This document shows, piece after piece, positions 1 to 7,482 of a DNA stretch of 22,211 nucleotides. A program made the translations under genes and the position numbers. Source of the stretch: a virus; the IMG/VR virus record IMGVR_UViG_3300021959_000444, positions 1 to 22,211 of that record; one strand, 5' to 3'. Numbering within the stretch: position 1 is the stretch's first letter; each line of letters opens with the position of its first letter. The notes beneath the pieces are model-generated. The model did no database searches, was not told the origin of the DNA, and saw only the letters and a list, made by a program, of their open reading frames with translations.

Positions 1-1149
1 ACATTAGATAATGACGGTAATGCATTACAAGATGGTGCATTATATTTTGACACAACAAATGATATTATGAAAGTCTATGACTTGACTAATACAACATGGC
101 GTCAACTTACTTTAACATCTGCAAATCAAGCGTATGTAAACACAGTTGCAGGTCAAATTTCACCAACAAACAACATTGCAACAGTTGCAGGTTTAAATTC
201 TGAAATAACAAACGTATCTGGTTTAAGTACAGAAATTACAAATCTTAATGGTATAAGAACAGATATATCTGCTGTAAATTCAATTAGTACAGAAGTACAA
301 GGAGTTTATAATAACACATCAAATATTAATGCAGTTTACAATAATGCTACAAACATCAATACTGTTGCAGGTTTAAATTCTGAAATAGGTTTAATTGGAA
401 CAAGTGCTAACATAGCATCAATAACAACTGCGGCTAACAATCTTACATCAATTAATAGTTTTGCTAATACTTATTTAGGCCCAAGTGCAACAGCACCTAC
501 ACAAGATCCAGATGGAAGCGCATTAGATGTGGGCGATCTTTATTTTGATACTACTTCAAATGTTATGAAAGTGTACTCATCAAGCGGGTGGGTCACGGCG
601 GCGTCTGCAATCAATGGCACTTCGGACAGGTTTACGTACACAGTATCTTCATCAACTACTACAATCACAGGCCCAGATGATGATGGCAATACTTTGACAT
701 ATGATGCAGGGTATATAGACGTTTATCTAAACGGGGTACGTATGGTAAATGGAACAGACGTAACAGTATCGTCTGGTACAAGTGTTGTTTTTGCTAGTGC
801 TATTGGTACAAGTGGTACAGATGTTGTTGACATTGTGGCATTTGGTACATTTCAATTAGCTAATTTTAGTGTAGGTAGTGCAAATGATGTATCTTTAGCA
901 GGTATATCAGATGGTCAAGTATTAGTATGGAATGCAGGATCTAGTACATTCCAAGCAGGAAACGCTAGTAGCGCTGAAGTATATGGTTTTAGCAAAGATA
1001 GTAGCGGTAATTTAATAGTAACAACAACAAATGGTGGCGCTGATAATATAGATGCGGCAACATACGCTACATTTGATGACGTGGTATTTGCGGCCTCTGG
1101 ATTTACTTGGAGTATTGATAGTGGTGGTAATTTAATTGCAACAATATAG
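1..1149 (+). CDS. Tail fibre protein, 5' end cut off by the window
   Basis: The reading frame is open from base 1, so the ATG at 67 is probably internal and the gene starts outside the window. Counting from that ATG, residues 30-135 are short degenerate repeats rich in Asn, Ile and Val (VAGLNSEI, VSGLSTEI, INAVYNN), the pattern of a trimeric fibre shaft. A block reading DGSALDVGDLYFDTT around residue 150 repeats a block encoded by bases 1-70 (DGNALQDGALYFDTT). The following part (YIDVYLNGVRM, then GTDVVDIVAFGTF) matches a domain common in tail fibres of marine phages. The C-terminus has two SGGNLIATI-like strands. It heads a rightward cluster of adhesion-type genes. Role inferred: receptor-binding fibre of the virion. 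The family assignment is firm as a tail fibre; the receptor is unknown. Confidence 0.85.
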   Translation, partial: TLDNDGNALQDGALYFDTTNDIMKVYDLTNTTWRQLTLTSANQAYVNTVAGQISPTNNIATVAGLNSEITNVSGLSTEITNLNGIRTDISAVNSISTEVQGVYNNTSNINAVYNNATNINTVAGLNSEIGLIGTSANIASITTAANNLTSINSFANTYLGPSATAPTQDPDGSALDVGDLYFDTTSNVMKVYSSSGWVTAASAINGTSDRFTYTVSSSTTTITGPDDDGNTLTYDAGYIDVYLNGVRMVNGTDVTVSSGTSVVFASAIGTSGTDVVDIVAFGTFQLANFSVGSANDVSLAGISDGQVLVWNAGSSTFQAGNASSAEVYGFSKDSSGNLIVTTTNGGADNIDAATYATFDDVVFAASGFTWSIDSGGNLIATI

Positions 1150-1189
1150 ATTGAAACTAGAACAAAAATAGGGTAAAAGGAGTACATAT

Positions 1190-1945
1190 ATGGCAACAGT
1201 AAATTTAGGATCAATAAAATTTAATTGGCAAGGTGCATACGCAGGTGGAACAGCTTATGCTGTTGATGACGTTGTATCTTACAATGGATCAAGCTACGTT
1301 TGTAAGTTAGCATCTACAGGCAACTTACCTACCAACACTACCTATTGGGATGTAATGTCTTTAGCAGGTACTGATGGAACAGATTTAACAACAACATTAA
1401 CTACACAAGGCGACTTGGTTTATTACAATGGCTCTGCTCTTGCTAGACTTGGTGCTGGAACAAGTGGTCAATTTTTAAAAACTTTAGGCACAGGTGCTAA
1501 TCCTACTTGGGGTGATGTTGCAGGTGGAGTTGTTCAAATGACTTCAAGTTATGCAATTACTTCAGCATCTACAAGTGCTACAAGTTATGTTGATACAGCT
1601 TTTACAGTTGCAATTACACCAACAAGTACAAGTAATAAAATATTAATTATTGCACAAGGTGCTGTTCAAGTAAGTAATGGTAGAGGATTTTTAAGTTTAG
1701 AAAGGTCTGGTTATGGTGATTTACATGGAGATGTAGGAGCAACTTCTTTTGCTACATACGAAGGTAATGTAAACAGAAATGGTTTTGTGTCTTTTATGTA
1801 TTTAGATGCACCTTCAAGCACAAGTGCTTTAACCTATAAAGTTAGATACAGACAAAGTAGTCCTTCTGATACTTTTAGTTATGGAAATATTGGTGGCACA
1901 GTTCAACAAATGTTTGCAATAGAATTAGATGGAGGAATATTTTAA
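1190..1945 (+). CDS. Tail fibre/adhesion protein with N-terminal carbohydrate-binding-like module
   Basis: 251 residues with a good ribosome site (AAAGGAG, 7 nt before ATG). Residues about 8-55 (FNWQGAYAGGTAYAVDDVV, then YVCKL and a YWDVMS end) look like a CBM5/12-type module, a small Trp/Tyr-rich sugar-binding fold often placed at the N-terminus of phage fibre proteins. Residues about 62-105 (TQGDLVYYNGSALARLGAGT, then QFLKTLGTG) match a linker seen widely in phage fibres. The rest is a beta-rich domain with many Ser/Thr, probably the distal tip. It shares one base with the next gene (TAATG), implying coupled translation. Function as a fibre or fibre-associated adhesin is inferred from these segments and from its neighbours; no enzymatic motif was seen. 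Confidence 0.8.
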   Translation: MATVNLGSIKFNWQGAYAGGTAYAVDDVVSYNGSSYVCKLASTGNLPTNTTYWDVMSLAGTDGTDLTTTLTTQGDLVYYNGSALARLGAGTSGQFLKTLGTGANPTWGDVAGGVVQMTSSYAITSASTSATSYVDTAFTVAITPTSTSNKILIIAQGAVQVSNGRGFLSLERSGYGDLHGDVGATSFATYEGNVNRNGFVSFMYLDAPSSTSALTYKVRYRQSSPSDTFSYGNIGGTVQQMFAIELDGGIF

Positions 1946-2217
1946 TGAGTAATATTTTAAATAAATTTAAGGCAATAAGAAATTTATATAGTAATACTGT
2001 TAATATTATTGAAAATGAAGATGGCACATTTGCTGTTAAAGATATAAATAACAATGATGTTTCTATTGATATGTCAGCAGTAAATACAAAAGCTACTGAG
2101 TTAGAAACTGCTGATGCAACTAACAAAGCTAATGGCAATCAAAAGCTATTAGACTTAGGATTAACACAAGCTGAAGCAACTGCATTAACTGGTTATACAC
2201 CACCAAGCGAGGAGTAA
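1945..2217 (+). CDS. Small protein of the tail-fibre cluster, unknown function
   Basis: 90 residues, starting at an ATG that shares its A with the stop of the preceding fibre gene. The N-terminal half (KFKAIRNLYSNTVNIIENED, then GTFAVKD) looks like a small alpha/beta unit. The middle (residues 45-75) is Ala/Thr/Asn-rich and helical. The end, LGLTQAEATALTGYTPPSEE, is Pro-tipped and acidic. No signal peptide, membrane segment or Cys is present. Position between two fibre genes and co-translation suggest a fibre-assembly or fibre-connector protein, but that is inference. Its stop codon lies in the loop of a hairpin that covers the ribosome site of the next gene. Confidence 0.75.
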   Translation: MSNILNKFKAIRNLYSNTVNIIENEDGTFAVKDINNNDVSIDMSAVNTKATELETADATNKANGNQKLLDLGLTQAEATALTGYTPPSEE

Positions 2218-2224
2218 AACTCCT
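2210..2224 (+). promoter_or_regulatory. Hairpin covering the ribosome site of the large fibre gene
   Basis: AGGAG-TAAAA-CTCCT forms a perfect 5-bp stem with a 5-nt loop. The 5' arm is the Shine-Dalgarno of the gene starting at 2225 and the 3' arm ends directly before its ATG. The stop codon of the upstream gene (2215-2217) lies in the loop, so a ribosome finishing that gene would open the stem. This would couple translation of the two genes. The structure is seen; the coupling is inferred. Confidence 0.45.
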
Positions 2225-3955
2225 ATGACTAAAGCAAGAGATATTGCTGATTTCAAATTTGAAAACATAGTTGATACTGGTACTGAAGGCACTAGAGTTG
2301 CTACAGGTACAAATGCTCAACGAGGTAGTACAGCAGGTCAGATTAGGTTTAACTCTGATACAGGATTAGCTGAATATTATACTGGTACTGCTTTTAAAGC
2401 TATTGATGCACCACCAACAGTTTCAAGTGTTGGTAATACAAACATTGAAGAAGCAAGTATTGCTAGTGGATTTGATTTAACAATTAGTGGTTCTGGTTTT
2501 GGTTCTGGTGCAACAGTTAAATTTATTGGAAATGATGGAACAGAATATAATAGTCCAACAGTTACAGTAAATTCAGATACTTCAATAACAGCTACAGTTA
2601 ATACTTTATTAACTAATGCAAACGAACCTTATGATGTTAAAGTCACAAATGTTTCTGGTTTAGCTAATACTTTAGCAGACGCATTTAATGTTGATGGAAA
2701 ACCTGCTTGGCAAACAGCAAGTGGAACACTAGCTACCATTCAAGATAACGCTACTGGTACTCATGCAACAGTATCAGCAACAGACCCAGAAGGTGATGCA
2801 GTTTCTTATTCTGAAACTGGGGGTACAGTTTTATCTACAAACAACTTTTCATTAAATAGTTCAAGTGGTGCAATATCTGGTGACCCAGTTGATGTATCTG
2901 GTGCAACAACACACACTTTTACTTTAAGAGCAACAAGTGGAACAAATACTGCTGACAGAAGTTTTAATATAATTGTTAATCCGACATTAGATGGAACAAC
3001 AAGTGGTAGAGCATTTTCAAGTATATCTACATTTAATTCTTTAGGAACATTATCAACAGCAGGTTATTATAACAGATATGTCACTTTAAATGGTGGAGTT
3101 TCAGCATATCAACAAAAAGTTTATTATGATGGTACTGATACTTGGTATGTAGTTTCGCCACAATTTACAAGTGGTGGATTGATTTCTAACAGTATGTATG
3201 GTGTTGCTAATGACCGAGCATCTGATGGTTCATTTAAAACAATTTGGCAACAACATAACAGAAGTGTGTCTTGGAATGGTACTTGGAGTTATTTAGGAAC
3301 AACAACTGTTCAAGATTTAATAGGAACAGGAAAAAATAATGTAGGTTCAACTGGTGCAGTTCCACTTGGAGATAGTTCTTCACAAGTTCTTACATCATTA
3401 GCGTCTTTAACAAGTTTTTCTACAATCAATTACTATGACCATGTTGCAGGTAGTAATTATTCTAGTGCAACATTAACAGCATTAAGAAATGTAGTTACAG
3501 AATTAAATTATAAAACTGCTTGGATGAGTATTACAGGTGATGATGATGGAAGTGGTTTCAATAATTATGGTGGTATAGGTTGGGATGATGGTTCAATATT
3601 AAATAATCCAAGTTTTAATGGAACACCTGCTACTACGCATATTAAAAATGCAAGTGGTAGTATTCAAAAAGGAATGGCAGGTCAAACTAATGATAATGAA
3701 GCTATGGGTGTTACTCTATGGACACATAACGCAGGTTTAGCTAAAGCATCAGTAGGAACAGGTGGTAATTCTAATTTTAATACATTTAGTAATGCAGGTA
3801 GTGGAAGTTACACAGGTGGTTTAAAAACTACTGGACATATTTTACCTGCTGAAATTGCAGGTGAAACTGGTGGTTCTTCTACAGTTGTTACTTCACCTTT
3901 ATATAATTCAACAATAGGAAAACTGAATAGTAAATTAGTTTTATTAGTTAAATAA
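2225..3955 (+). CDS. Large tail fibre protein with Ig-like domains
   Basis: 576 residues. The N-terminus (MTKARDIADFKFENIVDTG, then AGQIRFNSDTGLAEYYTGT and FKAID) is a tail-attachment type segment common in marine phage fibres. Residues about 78-160 look like an IPT/TIG domain (FDLTISGSGFGSGATVKFIG, then a VNSDTSITATV strand). Residues about 165-255 look like a putative Ig/cadherin-type domain (ATVSATDPEGDAVSYS, then FSLNSSSGAISGDP and HTFTLRATSG). The C-terminal 300 residues are Gly/Ser/Asn-rich with a GIGWDDGS stretch and end in a hydrophobic tail (LVLLVK); this is probably the receptor-binding tip. The gene ends the rightward fibre block, facing the leftward block with only 15 bp between stops. 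Adhesion to the host surface is inferred from the domain types. Confidence 0.85.
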   Translation: MTKARDIADFKFENIVDTGTEGTRVATGTNAQRGSTAGQIRFNSDTGLAEYYTGTAFKAIDAPPTVSSVGNTNIEEASIASGFDLTISGSGFGSGATVKFIGNDGTEYNSPTVTVNSDTSITATVNTLLTNANEPYDVKVTNVSGLANTLADAFNVDGKPAWQTASGTLATIQDNATGTHATVSATDPEGDAVSYSETGGTVLSTNNFSLNSSSGAISGDPVDVSGATTHTFTLRATSGTNTADRSFNIIVNPTLDGTTSGRAFSSISTFNSLGTLSTAGYYNRYVTLNGGVSAYQQKVYYDGTDTWYVVSPQFTSGGLISNSMYGVANDRASDGSFKTIWQQHNRSVSWNGTWSYLGTTTVQDLIGTGKNNVGSTGAVPLGDSSSQVLTSLASLTSFSTINYYDHVAGSNYSSATLTALRNVVTELNYKTAWMSITGDDDGSGFNNYGGIGWDDGSILNNPSFNGTPATTHIKNASGSIQKGMAGQTNDNEAMGVTLWTHNAGLAKASVGTGGNSNFNTFSNAGSGSYTGGLKTTGHILPAEIAGETGGSSTVVTSPLYNSTIGKLNSKLVLLVK

Positions 3956-3970
3956 TGCCTAGAAAAAAGA

Positions 3971-4672
3971 TTACACTAATTTCTTAATCCATTTACCATC
4001 ATTATTTAAAACCATTGGAAGTAATCTTGGAATACCATCAAGGATAACTCCACATCCAATTATAAATCTAGTTTTAAAATTTTTGGCGTATTGAAAAGCA
4101 AGTGACTTTTGGTCTATCATACATCCTACATTCATACCAAAGAATATATTATCTGGATTGGCCCAATAGCTTATAATAAACTTTGTATGATAGTGGCCTT
4201 GTACAGCAGACATACCCATAGTCTGTGATACTTTTAATATATCAGCAGATCTACCGTGTGTGAAAAAACATCTTTGTCCATTAGACATTGTAATAGTTAG
4301 ATCATCAATCCATTCCCATTTCTTTGTACCAAGAAAATCACCGTAGTCTTTAAGAAACTCTTTAGACATTCCATATTTTAATGCACGTCTATATACTAAA
4401 CTACTATGATTGCTTTCTACTTCAATCATTTTAGGGAATATACTTTCTAATTCTTTAACGTATTTTCTAGCTACTTTTAATTCGTGACCAGCAGAGTATA
4501 AGTCTGGATCGTGAGAATGCATAGATATAGCGTGGAAATCAAGTAGATCGCCGATATTAACCACCAAGTCTGGCTTATATTCTTTCTTAATCTCACGTAG
4601 AAATTCAAAAGCGTCTTTATGATGGTACGGTATATGTAAGTCACTAATAACTAATATTCTTTTGTGTGTCAT
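3971..4672 (-). CDS. Calcineurin-like metallophosphoesterase
   Basis: 233 residues with the complete two-metal motif set of the family: D11-L-H13, G41-D42-x2-D45, N88-H89, H139-G and G159-H160-Y-H162. These residues bind two metal ions and hydrolyse phosphomono- or diesters. The usual GNH(D/E) motif reads ESNHSS here, so the glycine before Asn is replaced by Ser while the metal-binding Asn-His is kept. The size fits the short phage subgroup rather than the larger SbcD/Mre11 nucleases. It is the last gene of the leftward lysis and recombination block, and its start overlaps the end of the preceding 60-residue gene by 29 nt. The substrate is unknown; nucleic-acid end processing or nucleotide/protein dephosphorylation are both possible. 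Confidence 0.9.
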   Translation of the reverse strand: MTHKRILVISDLHIPYHHKDAFEFLREIKKEYKPDLVVNIGDLLDFHAISMHSHDPDLYSAGHELKVARKYVKELESIFPKMIEVESNHSSLVYRRALKYGMSKEFLKDYGDFLGTKKWEWIDDLTITMSNGQRCFFTHGRSADILKVSQTMGMSAVQGHYHTKFIISYWANPDNIFFGMNVGCMIDQKSLAFQYAKNFKTRFIIGCGVILDGIPRLLPMVLNNDGKWIKKLV

Positions 4673-4826
4673 ATATCACAGCAGGTGAGCCGTCTATGTA
4701 CTCCTCTAGGTTTTTTATTTTTTCTTTGGGATCTACAAAAATTACTTTCCCATTTTCTATATGCACATCCTTGACAATATTATTTTCTTCATCAACGATT
4801 ATATCTTCAAGTATAAGCACATACAA
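4644..4826 (-). CDS. Small acidic protein, unknown function
   Basis: Up to 60 residues from a TTG at 4826; a GTG at 4820 is an alternative, and there is no in-frame ATG upstream of the conserved-looking part. No strong ribosome site is visible, so the start is uncertain. The product has short beta-strand-like stretches (MYVLILEDIIV, VHIENGKVIFVDP) and no Cys, membrane segment or signal. It lies 15 nt after the lysozyme gene and overlaps the phosphoesterase start by 29 nt, which fits operon membership. I do not recognise the family. Confidence 0.5.
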   Translation of the reverse strand: MYVLILEDIIVDEENNIVKDVHIENGKVIFVDPKEKIKNLEEYIDGSPAVIYDTQKNISY

Positions 4827-4841
4827 TTTATACAGGAATTT

Positions 4842-5285
4842 TTATTCTTTGCAAGACCTCATTACTTCTGCAAGTTTTTTTGCACGAAGTGGAGTTTGAT
4901 TGGCCCAACGGCTGTCCATCATTTGAAATGATGCTTCACCATAATCTTTTTTCTTTAATGCTTCCCACATCTTTTTAAACTTGGATACACCACCAATACC
5001 TAATTGAAACACCATCTCAATTATGACACATTTAGCTTGGTCATGTATATCAGTTATACTATTGTCATGTAGTATCAATATATCTGCATTGTTTTTAGCT
5101 GTTTGAAAGTCTGCCTCAAACTGTGCATCTAATTCTTTTCTTGGATATTTAATATCTGGTTTGTAATGATCTTCTGGAGTAACTAAATGGCCATATCCGA
5201 TTGTGGCAAAACCAAGACTATCTTTATATACAGTATCTCTAAAGCCTTCATGTTCTTTTATACGTTTTTTAAGTTCTTCGTACAT
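4842..5285 (-). CDS. Endolysin, T4-type lysozyme (GH24)
   Basis: 147 residues. The N-terminus reads EHEGFRDTVYKDSLGFATIG, and the T4 lysozyme catalytic triad aligns as E13, D22 and T28, followed by GYGHL. The C-terminal SRWANQTPLRAKKLAEVM matches the conserved NQTPxRA segment of the family. The enzyme cleaves the N-acetylmuramic acid to N-acetylglucosamine bond of peptidoglycan. Length is slightly under T4 lysozyme (164 residues). There is no signal peptide, so export should need a holin, and several small membrane proteins lie upstream in the same operon. Its ATG shares one base with the stop of the DUF6321-type gene (TAATG), indicating coupled translation. Confidence 0.95.
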   Translation of the reverse strand: MYEELKKRIKEHEGFRDTVYKDSLGFATIGYGHLVTPEDHYKPDIKYPRKELDAQFEADFQTAKNNADILILHDNSITDIHDQAKCVIIEMVFQLGIGGVSKFKKMWEALKKKDYGEASFQMMDSRWANQTPLRAKKLAEVMRSCKE

Positions 5286-5557
5286 TATGCTTTATTTTTA
5301 TTAGCAAATGCTCTAGCTTCTTCTTTACTGTTAAAACCCCATTTTTTAAGCGCTAGTTTTAATCTGGTAGGTTTACCCTTATTATCAGTTAAAGGGCCAT
5401 CCATGCCCCCGAAACGAGCCGCAAACGATATTCTACGGCCATTCTTACCAGACGATAAAGGTGGTTTTAAATTAGATCCTTCAGTTATTTTAAAGTAATC
5501 CCTGCCTTTTTGATTAAGTCCACCGCTAGGGTTTTTGTGTTCTTTACTGTAACCCAT
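5285..5557 (-). CDS. DUF6321-type phage protein
   Basis: 90 residues, very basic. The N-terminus EHKNPSGGLNQKGRDYF, then TEGSNLKPPL, a KNGRRISFAARFGGM segment and GKPTRLKLALKKWGF match a small protein family of phages (which I place as DUF6321) with the signature GGL-x-KGR, GSNLK-PP and R-x-SF-x-AR. Function is unknown in the family. The last 20 residues are Ala/Lys/Glu-rich and helical. The gene is joined by 1-nt overlaps to both neighbours (57-residue gene upstream, endolysin downstream), so it is expressed late with lysis genes; a virion or DNA-associated role is a guess from its charge. Confidence 0.8.
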   Translation of the reverse strand: MGYSKEHKNPSGGLNQKGRDYFKITEGSNLKPPLSSGKNGRRISFAARFGGMDGPLTDNKGKPTRLKLALKKWGFNSKEEARAFANKNKA

Positions 5558-5730
5558 TAACCTGTACCAAATTTAGGAAACCCTGCTTTTGCTTTAGCAT
5601 ATTGTTTAGGGTCAACTGTAGATTTAGATTTAGGGTTAGACGTACCTTTTTTTTTGGCTCTATTCATATAATAATATAAACCTTTTTTAGCTACCTTACC
5701 CGATTTTGTTTTATGATAACCATCTTTCAT
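5557..5730 (-). CDS. Small basic phage protein (57 residues)
   Basis: A short gene missed by length cut-offs. It starts at the ATG at 5730, 1 nt after the stop of the holin-like gene, and its TAA overlaps the next ATG (TAATG). The product is basic and Gly/Lys-rich. It has a KSGKVAKKGLYYYMNRAKKK stretch at residues 9-28 and ends in QYAKAKAGFPKFG. A KGKVAKKGL-type signature recurs in small proteins of marine and other podoviruses, as far as I recall. It may bind nucleic acid through its basic surface. Junction geometry makes the gene nearly certain; the function is unknown. Confidence 0.8.
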   Translation of the reverse strand: MKDGYHKTKSGKVAKKGLYYYMNRAKKKGTSNPKSKSTVDPKQYAKAKAGFPKFGTG

Positions 5731-5731
5731 A

Positions 5732-6109
5732 TTATTTTCTTTTTATTAGATCAGTTGCTTTAAGTCCATAAACACTTGCTATGACACCCACAAATATTGT
5801 TTGATACCAAAATGGAAGATCAGCAAAGTATTCAAAAAATAATTTCATCTTTTCCATGTGCGCAGGATTATCAGACCATACTGCAAATCCCAACATTACT
5901 ATTGGCAAACACAATATGATTAAAATTAGTTCGTCTTTCCAATCAGATTTTTGATTTTCAAGAACAGTACCTTTATACTCAATTTCACCTTTAGCCATAC
6001 GAATTGCAGTTTGTAGTTTTGCATCCGAGATAGCTTCTTTCGTTCTTTGATTGTTAGCATATACTTTTGCCCCCGTTTTCATTGCCATTGATAATAAATT
6101 TAGCCACAC
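5732..6109 (-). CDS. Putative holin, two membrane segments
   Basis: 125 residues. An amphipathic, charged N-terminal half (residues 10-55, with an Asp/Lys/Gln-rich helix) is followed by a DWKDE motif and a first hydrophobic segment at about 61-78 (LILIILCLPIVMLGFAVW). A second lies at about 99-117 (PFWYQTIFVGVIASVYGLK). The end is basic (IKRK). This order is common among phage proteins encoded just before the endolysin, some annotated as holins. A holin makes the inner-membrane holes that release the endolysin. It lies two small genes upstream of the lysozyme in the same transcript. The 76-residue and 45-residue membrane-type proteins nearby are rival holin candidates, so the precise role is not settled. 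Confidence 0.8.
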   Translation of the reverse strand: MWLNLLSMAMKTGAKVYANNQRTKEAISDAKLQTAIRMAKGEIEYKGTVLENQKSDWKDELILIILCLPIVMLGFAVWSDNPAHMEKMKLFFEYFADLPFWYQTIFVGVIASVYGLKATDLIKRK

Positions 6110-6114
6110 TATTA

Positions 6115-6345
6115 TTACCCCCAGAATTTAAAGTTTTTAATTATTGTAAATAACATAGCAACTAATGCGCCAATAACAAATACAGCTTTAACTCCACCTG
6201 TACCCATGGCCATTTGTTTCTTTAATTCTTCTATGTCTTTTGAATTCTTTTGTACAACAGATTTGATTTCATCTAATTTGTATGCAATCATATTATGAGA
6301 TATAGTAACTGATCCTGTTCTTTTAAGTTTCTTGCTTCTAGGCAT
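6115..6345 (-). CDS. Small membrane protein with coiled coil and C-terminal anchor
   Basis: 76 residues. A basic start (MPRSKKLKR) leads into a coiled-coil helix at about 22-46 (LDEIKSVVQKNSKDIEELKK). One membrane segment follows at about 52-70 (VKAVFVIGALVAMLFTIIK). The cytoplasmic-coil then tail-anchor order resembles XhlA-type or other single-span lysis accessory proteins. The gene shares 8 nt with the preceding gene (ATGCCTAG on the coding strand), a junction type seen repeatedly in this genome. It may be a holin, an antiholin or a lysis regulator; this is inferred from topology and position only. Confidence 0.8.
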   Translation of the reverse strand: MPRSKKLKRTGSVTISHNMIAYKLDEIKSVVQKNSKDIEELKKQMAMGTGGVKAVFVIGALVAMLFTIIKNFKFWG

Positions 6346-6553
6346 TCTGTACCTCTTTACAATAGAAACTTATAACAGTTCTAAACTTGTGTAGATCTTC
6401 TGCTTTTAATTCATTCATAATATCATAACTCTTTTTATAGCCTGTTATAGCACATTCTTTATATGAATTGTAGTGTAAATTATCAGATATTGGGCCTGTA
6501 CATATGCCTATAGATGCTTGACATATCTGTAATATTAATATGAATTTAGTCAT
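6338..6553 (-). CDS. Small secreted Cys-containing protein
   Basis: 71 residues. The N-terminus MTKFILILQICQASIGICTG looks like a short signal peptide or membrane anchor. The mature part carries C33 and C64 besides the two Cys at 11 and 18, and has a helical middle (SYDIMNELKAEDLHKF) and an ISFYCKEV end. Similar short signal-plus-two-Cys proteins occur in marine phages. The paired Cys would form a disulphide if exported. It joins its neighbours through ATGA (upstream) and an 8-nt overlap (downstream). No function is known; periplasmic action during lysis or superinfection exclusion are possibilities. Confidence 0.75.
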   Translation of the reverse strand: MTKFILILQICQASIGICTGPISDNLHYNSYKECAITGYKKSYDIMNELKAEDLHKFRTVISFYCKEVQNA

Positions 6554-6732
6554 TTTTTCGGTACTTGTAATACATTATATGCACCTGTCTGCGCCATGCC
6601 CAGTTGTGTATAATATTGGAGTACTTCCCGATCAGACGATAGACCTTTAGAAGCACACGATCTGATAGATTGTTCTTCTGCGTGTTGCTCATTATAGTCA
6701 TCCTCCTGTAATGTACCTGCGTTTATAATCAT
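6550..6732 (-). CDS. Small soluble protein, unknown function
   Basis: 60 residues, bounded by ATGA overlaps on both sides, which strongly supports it as a real gene. It is acidic in the first half (QEDDYNEQHAEEQ) with one Cys, then has SSDREVLQYYTQLGMAQTG and a basic PKK end. No membrane segment or signal was seen. I do not recognise the family. Its place in the run of membrane and secreted proteins suggests a lysis-associated role. Confidence 0.72.
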   Translation of the reverse strand: MIINAGTLQEDDYNEQHAEEQSIRSCASKGLSSDREVLQYYTQLGMAQTGAYNVLQVPKK

Positions 6733-6947
6733 TTTGCTTTTACTATCCTTTTAATAGATTTACTTCCATCTACATTTGTATCTAATTCTGCCTCTACTTG
6801 ACCGCACATAAATTGTTTATTATTCATTTCCATATTTCTTTCAGCTTCACGTTTCATTTTAAGACAAGTAGATAAGTTATCTTGTATTCTGTGTTCAATA
6901 AGTTCACCGTTTATGAACAAACAAAGAGCAAAAACTAGGGAGTACAT
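6729..6947 (-). CDS. Small secreted or anchored Cys-containing protein
   Basis: 72 residues. The N-terminal MYSLVFALCLFINGELIEHR is a hydrophobic signal or anchor. Cys residues follow at about 28 (STCLKMKREAERN) and 48 (QFMCGQVEAE), flanking a charged helix. The tail is basic (IKRIVKAK). The plan matches the 71-residue product two genes downstream and the 72-residue product at 10615: hydrophobic start, helix, two Cys. It lacks a proper lipobox, so it is not a clear outer-membrane spanin. TAATG joins it to the upstream coiled-coil gene and ATGA to the downstream gene. Confidence 0.75.
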   Translation of the reverse strand: MYSLVFALCLFINGELIEHRIQDNLSTCLKMKREAERNMEMNNKQFMCGQVEAELDTNVDGSKSIKRIVKAK

Positions 6948-7324
6948 TAATGACCTCCATTACCATTACTAAACTTAATATCTCTAGTTTGATCTTTAAG
7001 TTTCTCTACGTCTTTTTTAAGTTTATCTATTTCTTTTTCAAACTGTTGTAACATTACACCCGTGTGTATATTTTGGTCTAATAACTTTTGATGTTTTTCT
7101 AATTGACCAGACATATATTCAATCAACATAAACTGTTCTTGGTCAATAGGTTTTTGTGCTGATGCTTCTAATAGATCTTGCTGTTGTAATTTGTCTGCTG
7201 TTTCTAATGAATTAAGTCTTTCAATAATGCCAAAATAAGCCCATACACCTATGGCTACTGCCCCGACAATCGCAATCAAATTTCTTATTGGTAAAGCAAC
7301 TGAAGTATTGTCGGATATTTTCAT
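6947..7324 (-). CDS. Membrane-anchored coiled-coil protein, possible inner spanin
   Basis: 125 residues. A membrane segment at about 12-33 (LPIRNLIAIVGAVAIGVWAY) follows a short polar start. The rest is almost entirely helical and heptad-like: LNSLETADKLQQQDLLEAS, then LEKHQKLLDQN, and a strong coiled coil at 90-115 (LQQFEKEIDKLKKDVEKLKD). It ends in a Gly/Asn/His tail. A single N-terminal anchor with a long coil is the plan of Rz-type inner-membrane spanins, which disrupt the outer membrane in Gram-negative lysis. No partner with a clear lipobox was found nearby, so spanin is only a suggestion. The start is 2 nt after the stop of the 51-residue gene. Confidence 0.85.
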   Translation of the reverse strand: MKISDNTSVALPIRNLIAIVGAVAIGVWAYFGIIERLNSLETADKLQQQDLLEASAQKPIDQEQFMLIEYMSGQLEKHQKLLDQNIHTGVMLQQFEKEIDKLKKDVEKLKDQTRDIKFSNGNGGH

Positions 7325-7326
7325 AG

Positions 7327-7482
7327 CTATATACCTTGTAGTCTTGGATCTTTAGATGTAATATTTTTAGTAGCTTTAGGCCTTGCGATACTATCCACAC
7401 TTCTTTTACGAAGTTGTGCTTTCGCTGATGTTTCTTTTCTTTTATCATCAATTTGTTTTTTTAAATCCCATTTAAAGTTCAT
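7327..7482 (-). CDS. Small basic protein (51 residues)
   Basis: Short gene below usual length cut-offs. It starts at the ATG at 7482, preceded by a purine-rich AAGAGAAAGAG stretch. That ATG overlaps the TGA of the upstream 45-residue gene as ATGA, and the TAG at 7327 is 2 nt before the next ATG. The product is highly charged: FKWDLKKQIDDKRKETSAKA, then RKRSVDSIARPKA and an SKDPRLQGI end. No membrane segment or Cys. I do not recognise the family. Function unknown; the charge suggests nucleic-acid or membrane-surface binding. Confidence 0.72.
   Translation of the reverse strand: MNFKWDLKKQIDDKRKETSAKAQLRKRSVDSIARPKATKNITSKDPRLQGI

Noticed and set aside
915-1214. 99-codon frame on the minus strand inside the tail fibre genes
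   Set aside because: Lies antisense to a clear fibre gene and spans the next ribosome site; an AT-rich shadow with Leu/Ile/Ser bias.
1-3955. Diversity-generating retroelement acting on the tail fibres
   Set aside because: No reverse transcriptase gene and no A-biased template/variable repeat pair was found in the window.
3956-3970. Terminator between the converging fibre and phosphoesterase genes
   Set aside because: Only a weak AAATTAG/CTAATTT pairing with a long loop spans this 15-bp gap; not enough to call.
7221-7451. 76-codon minus-strand frame overlapping the coiled-coil gene
   Set aside because: Out of frame with two better-supported genes (6947-7324 and 7327-7482) whose junctions fit exactly.
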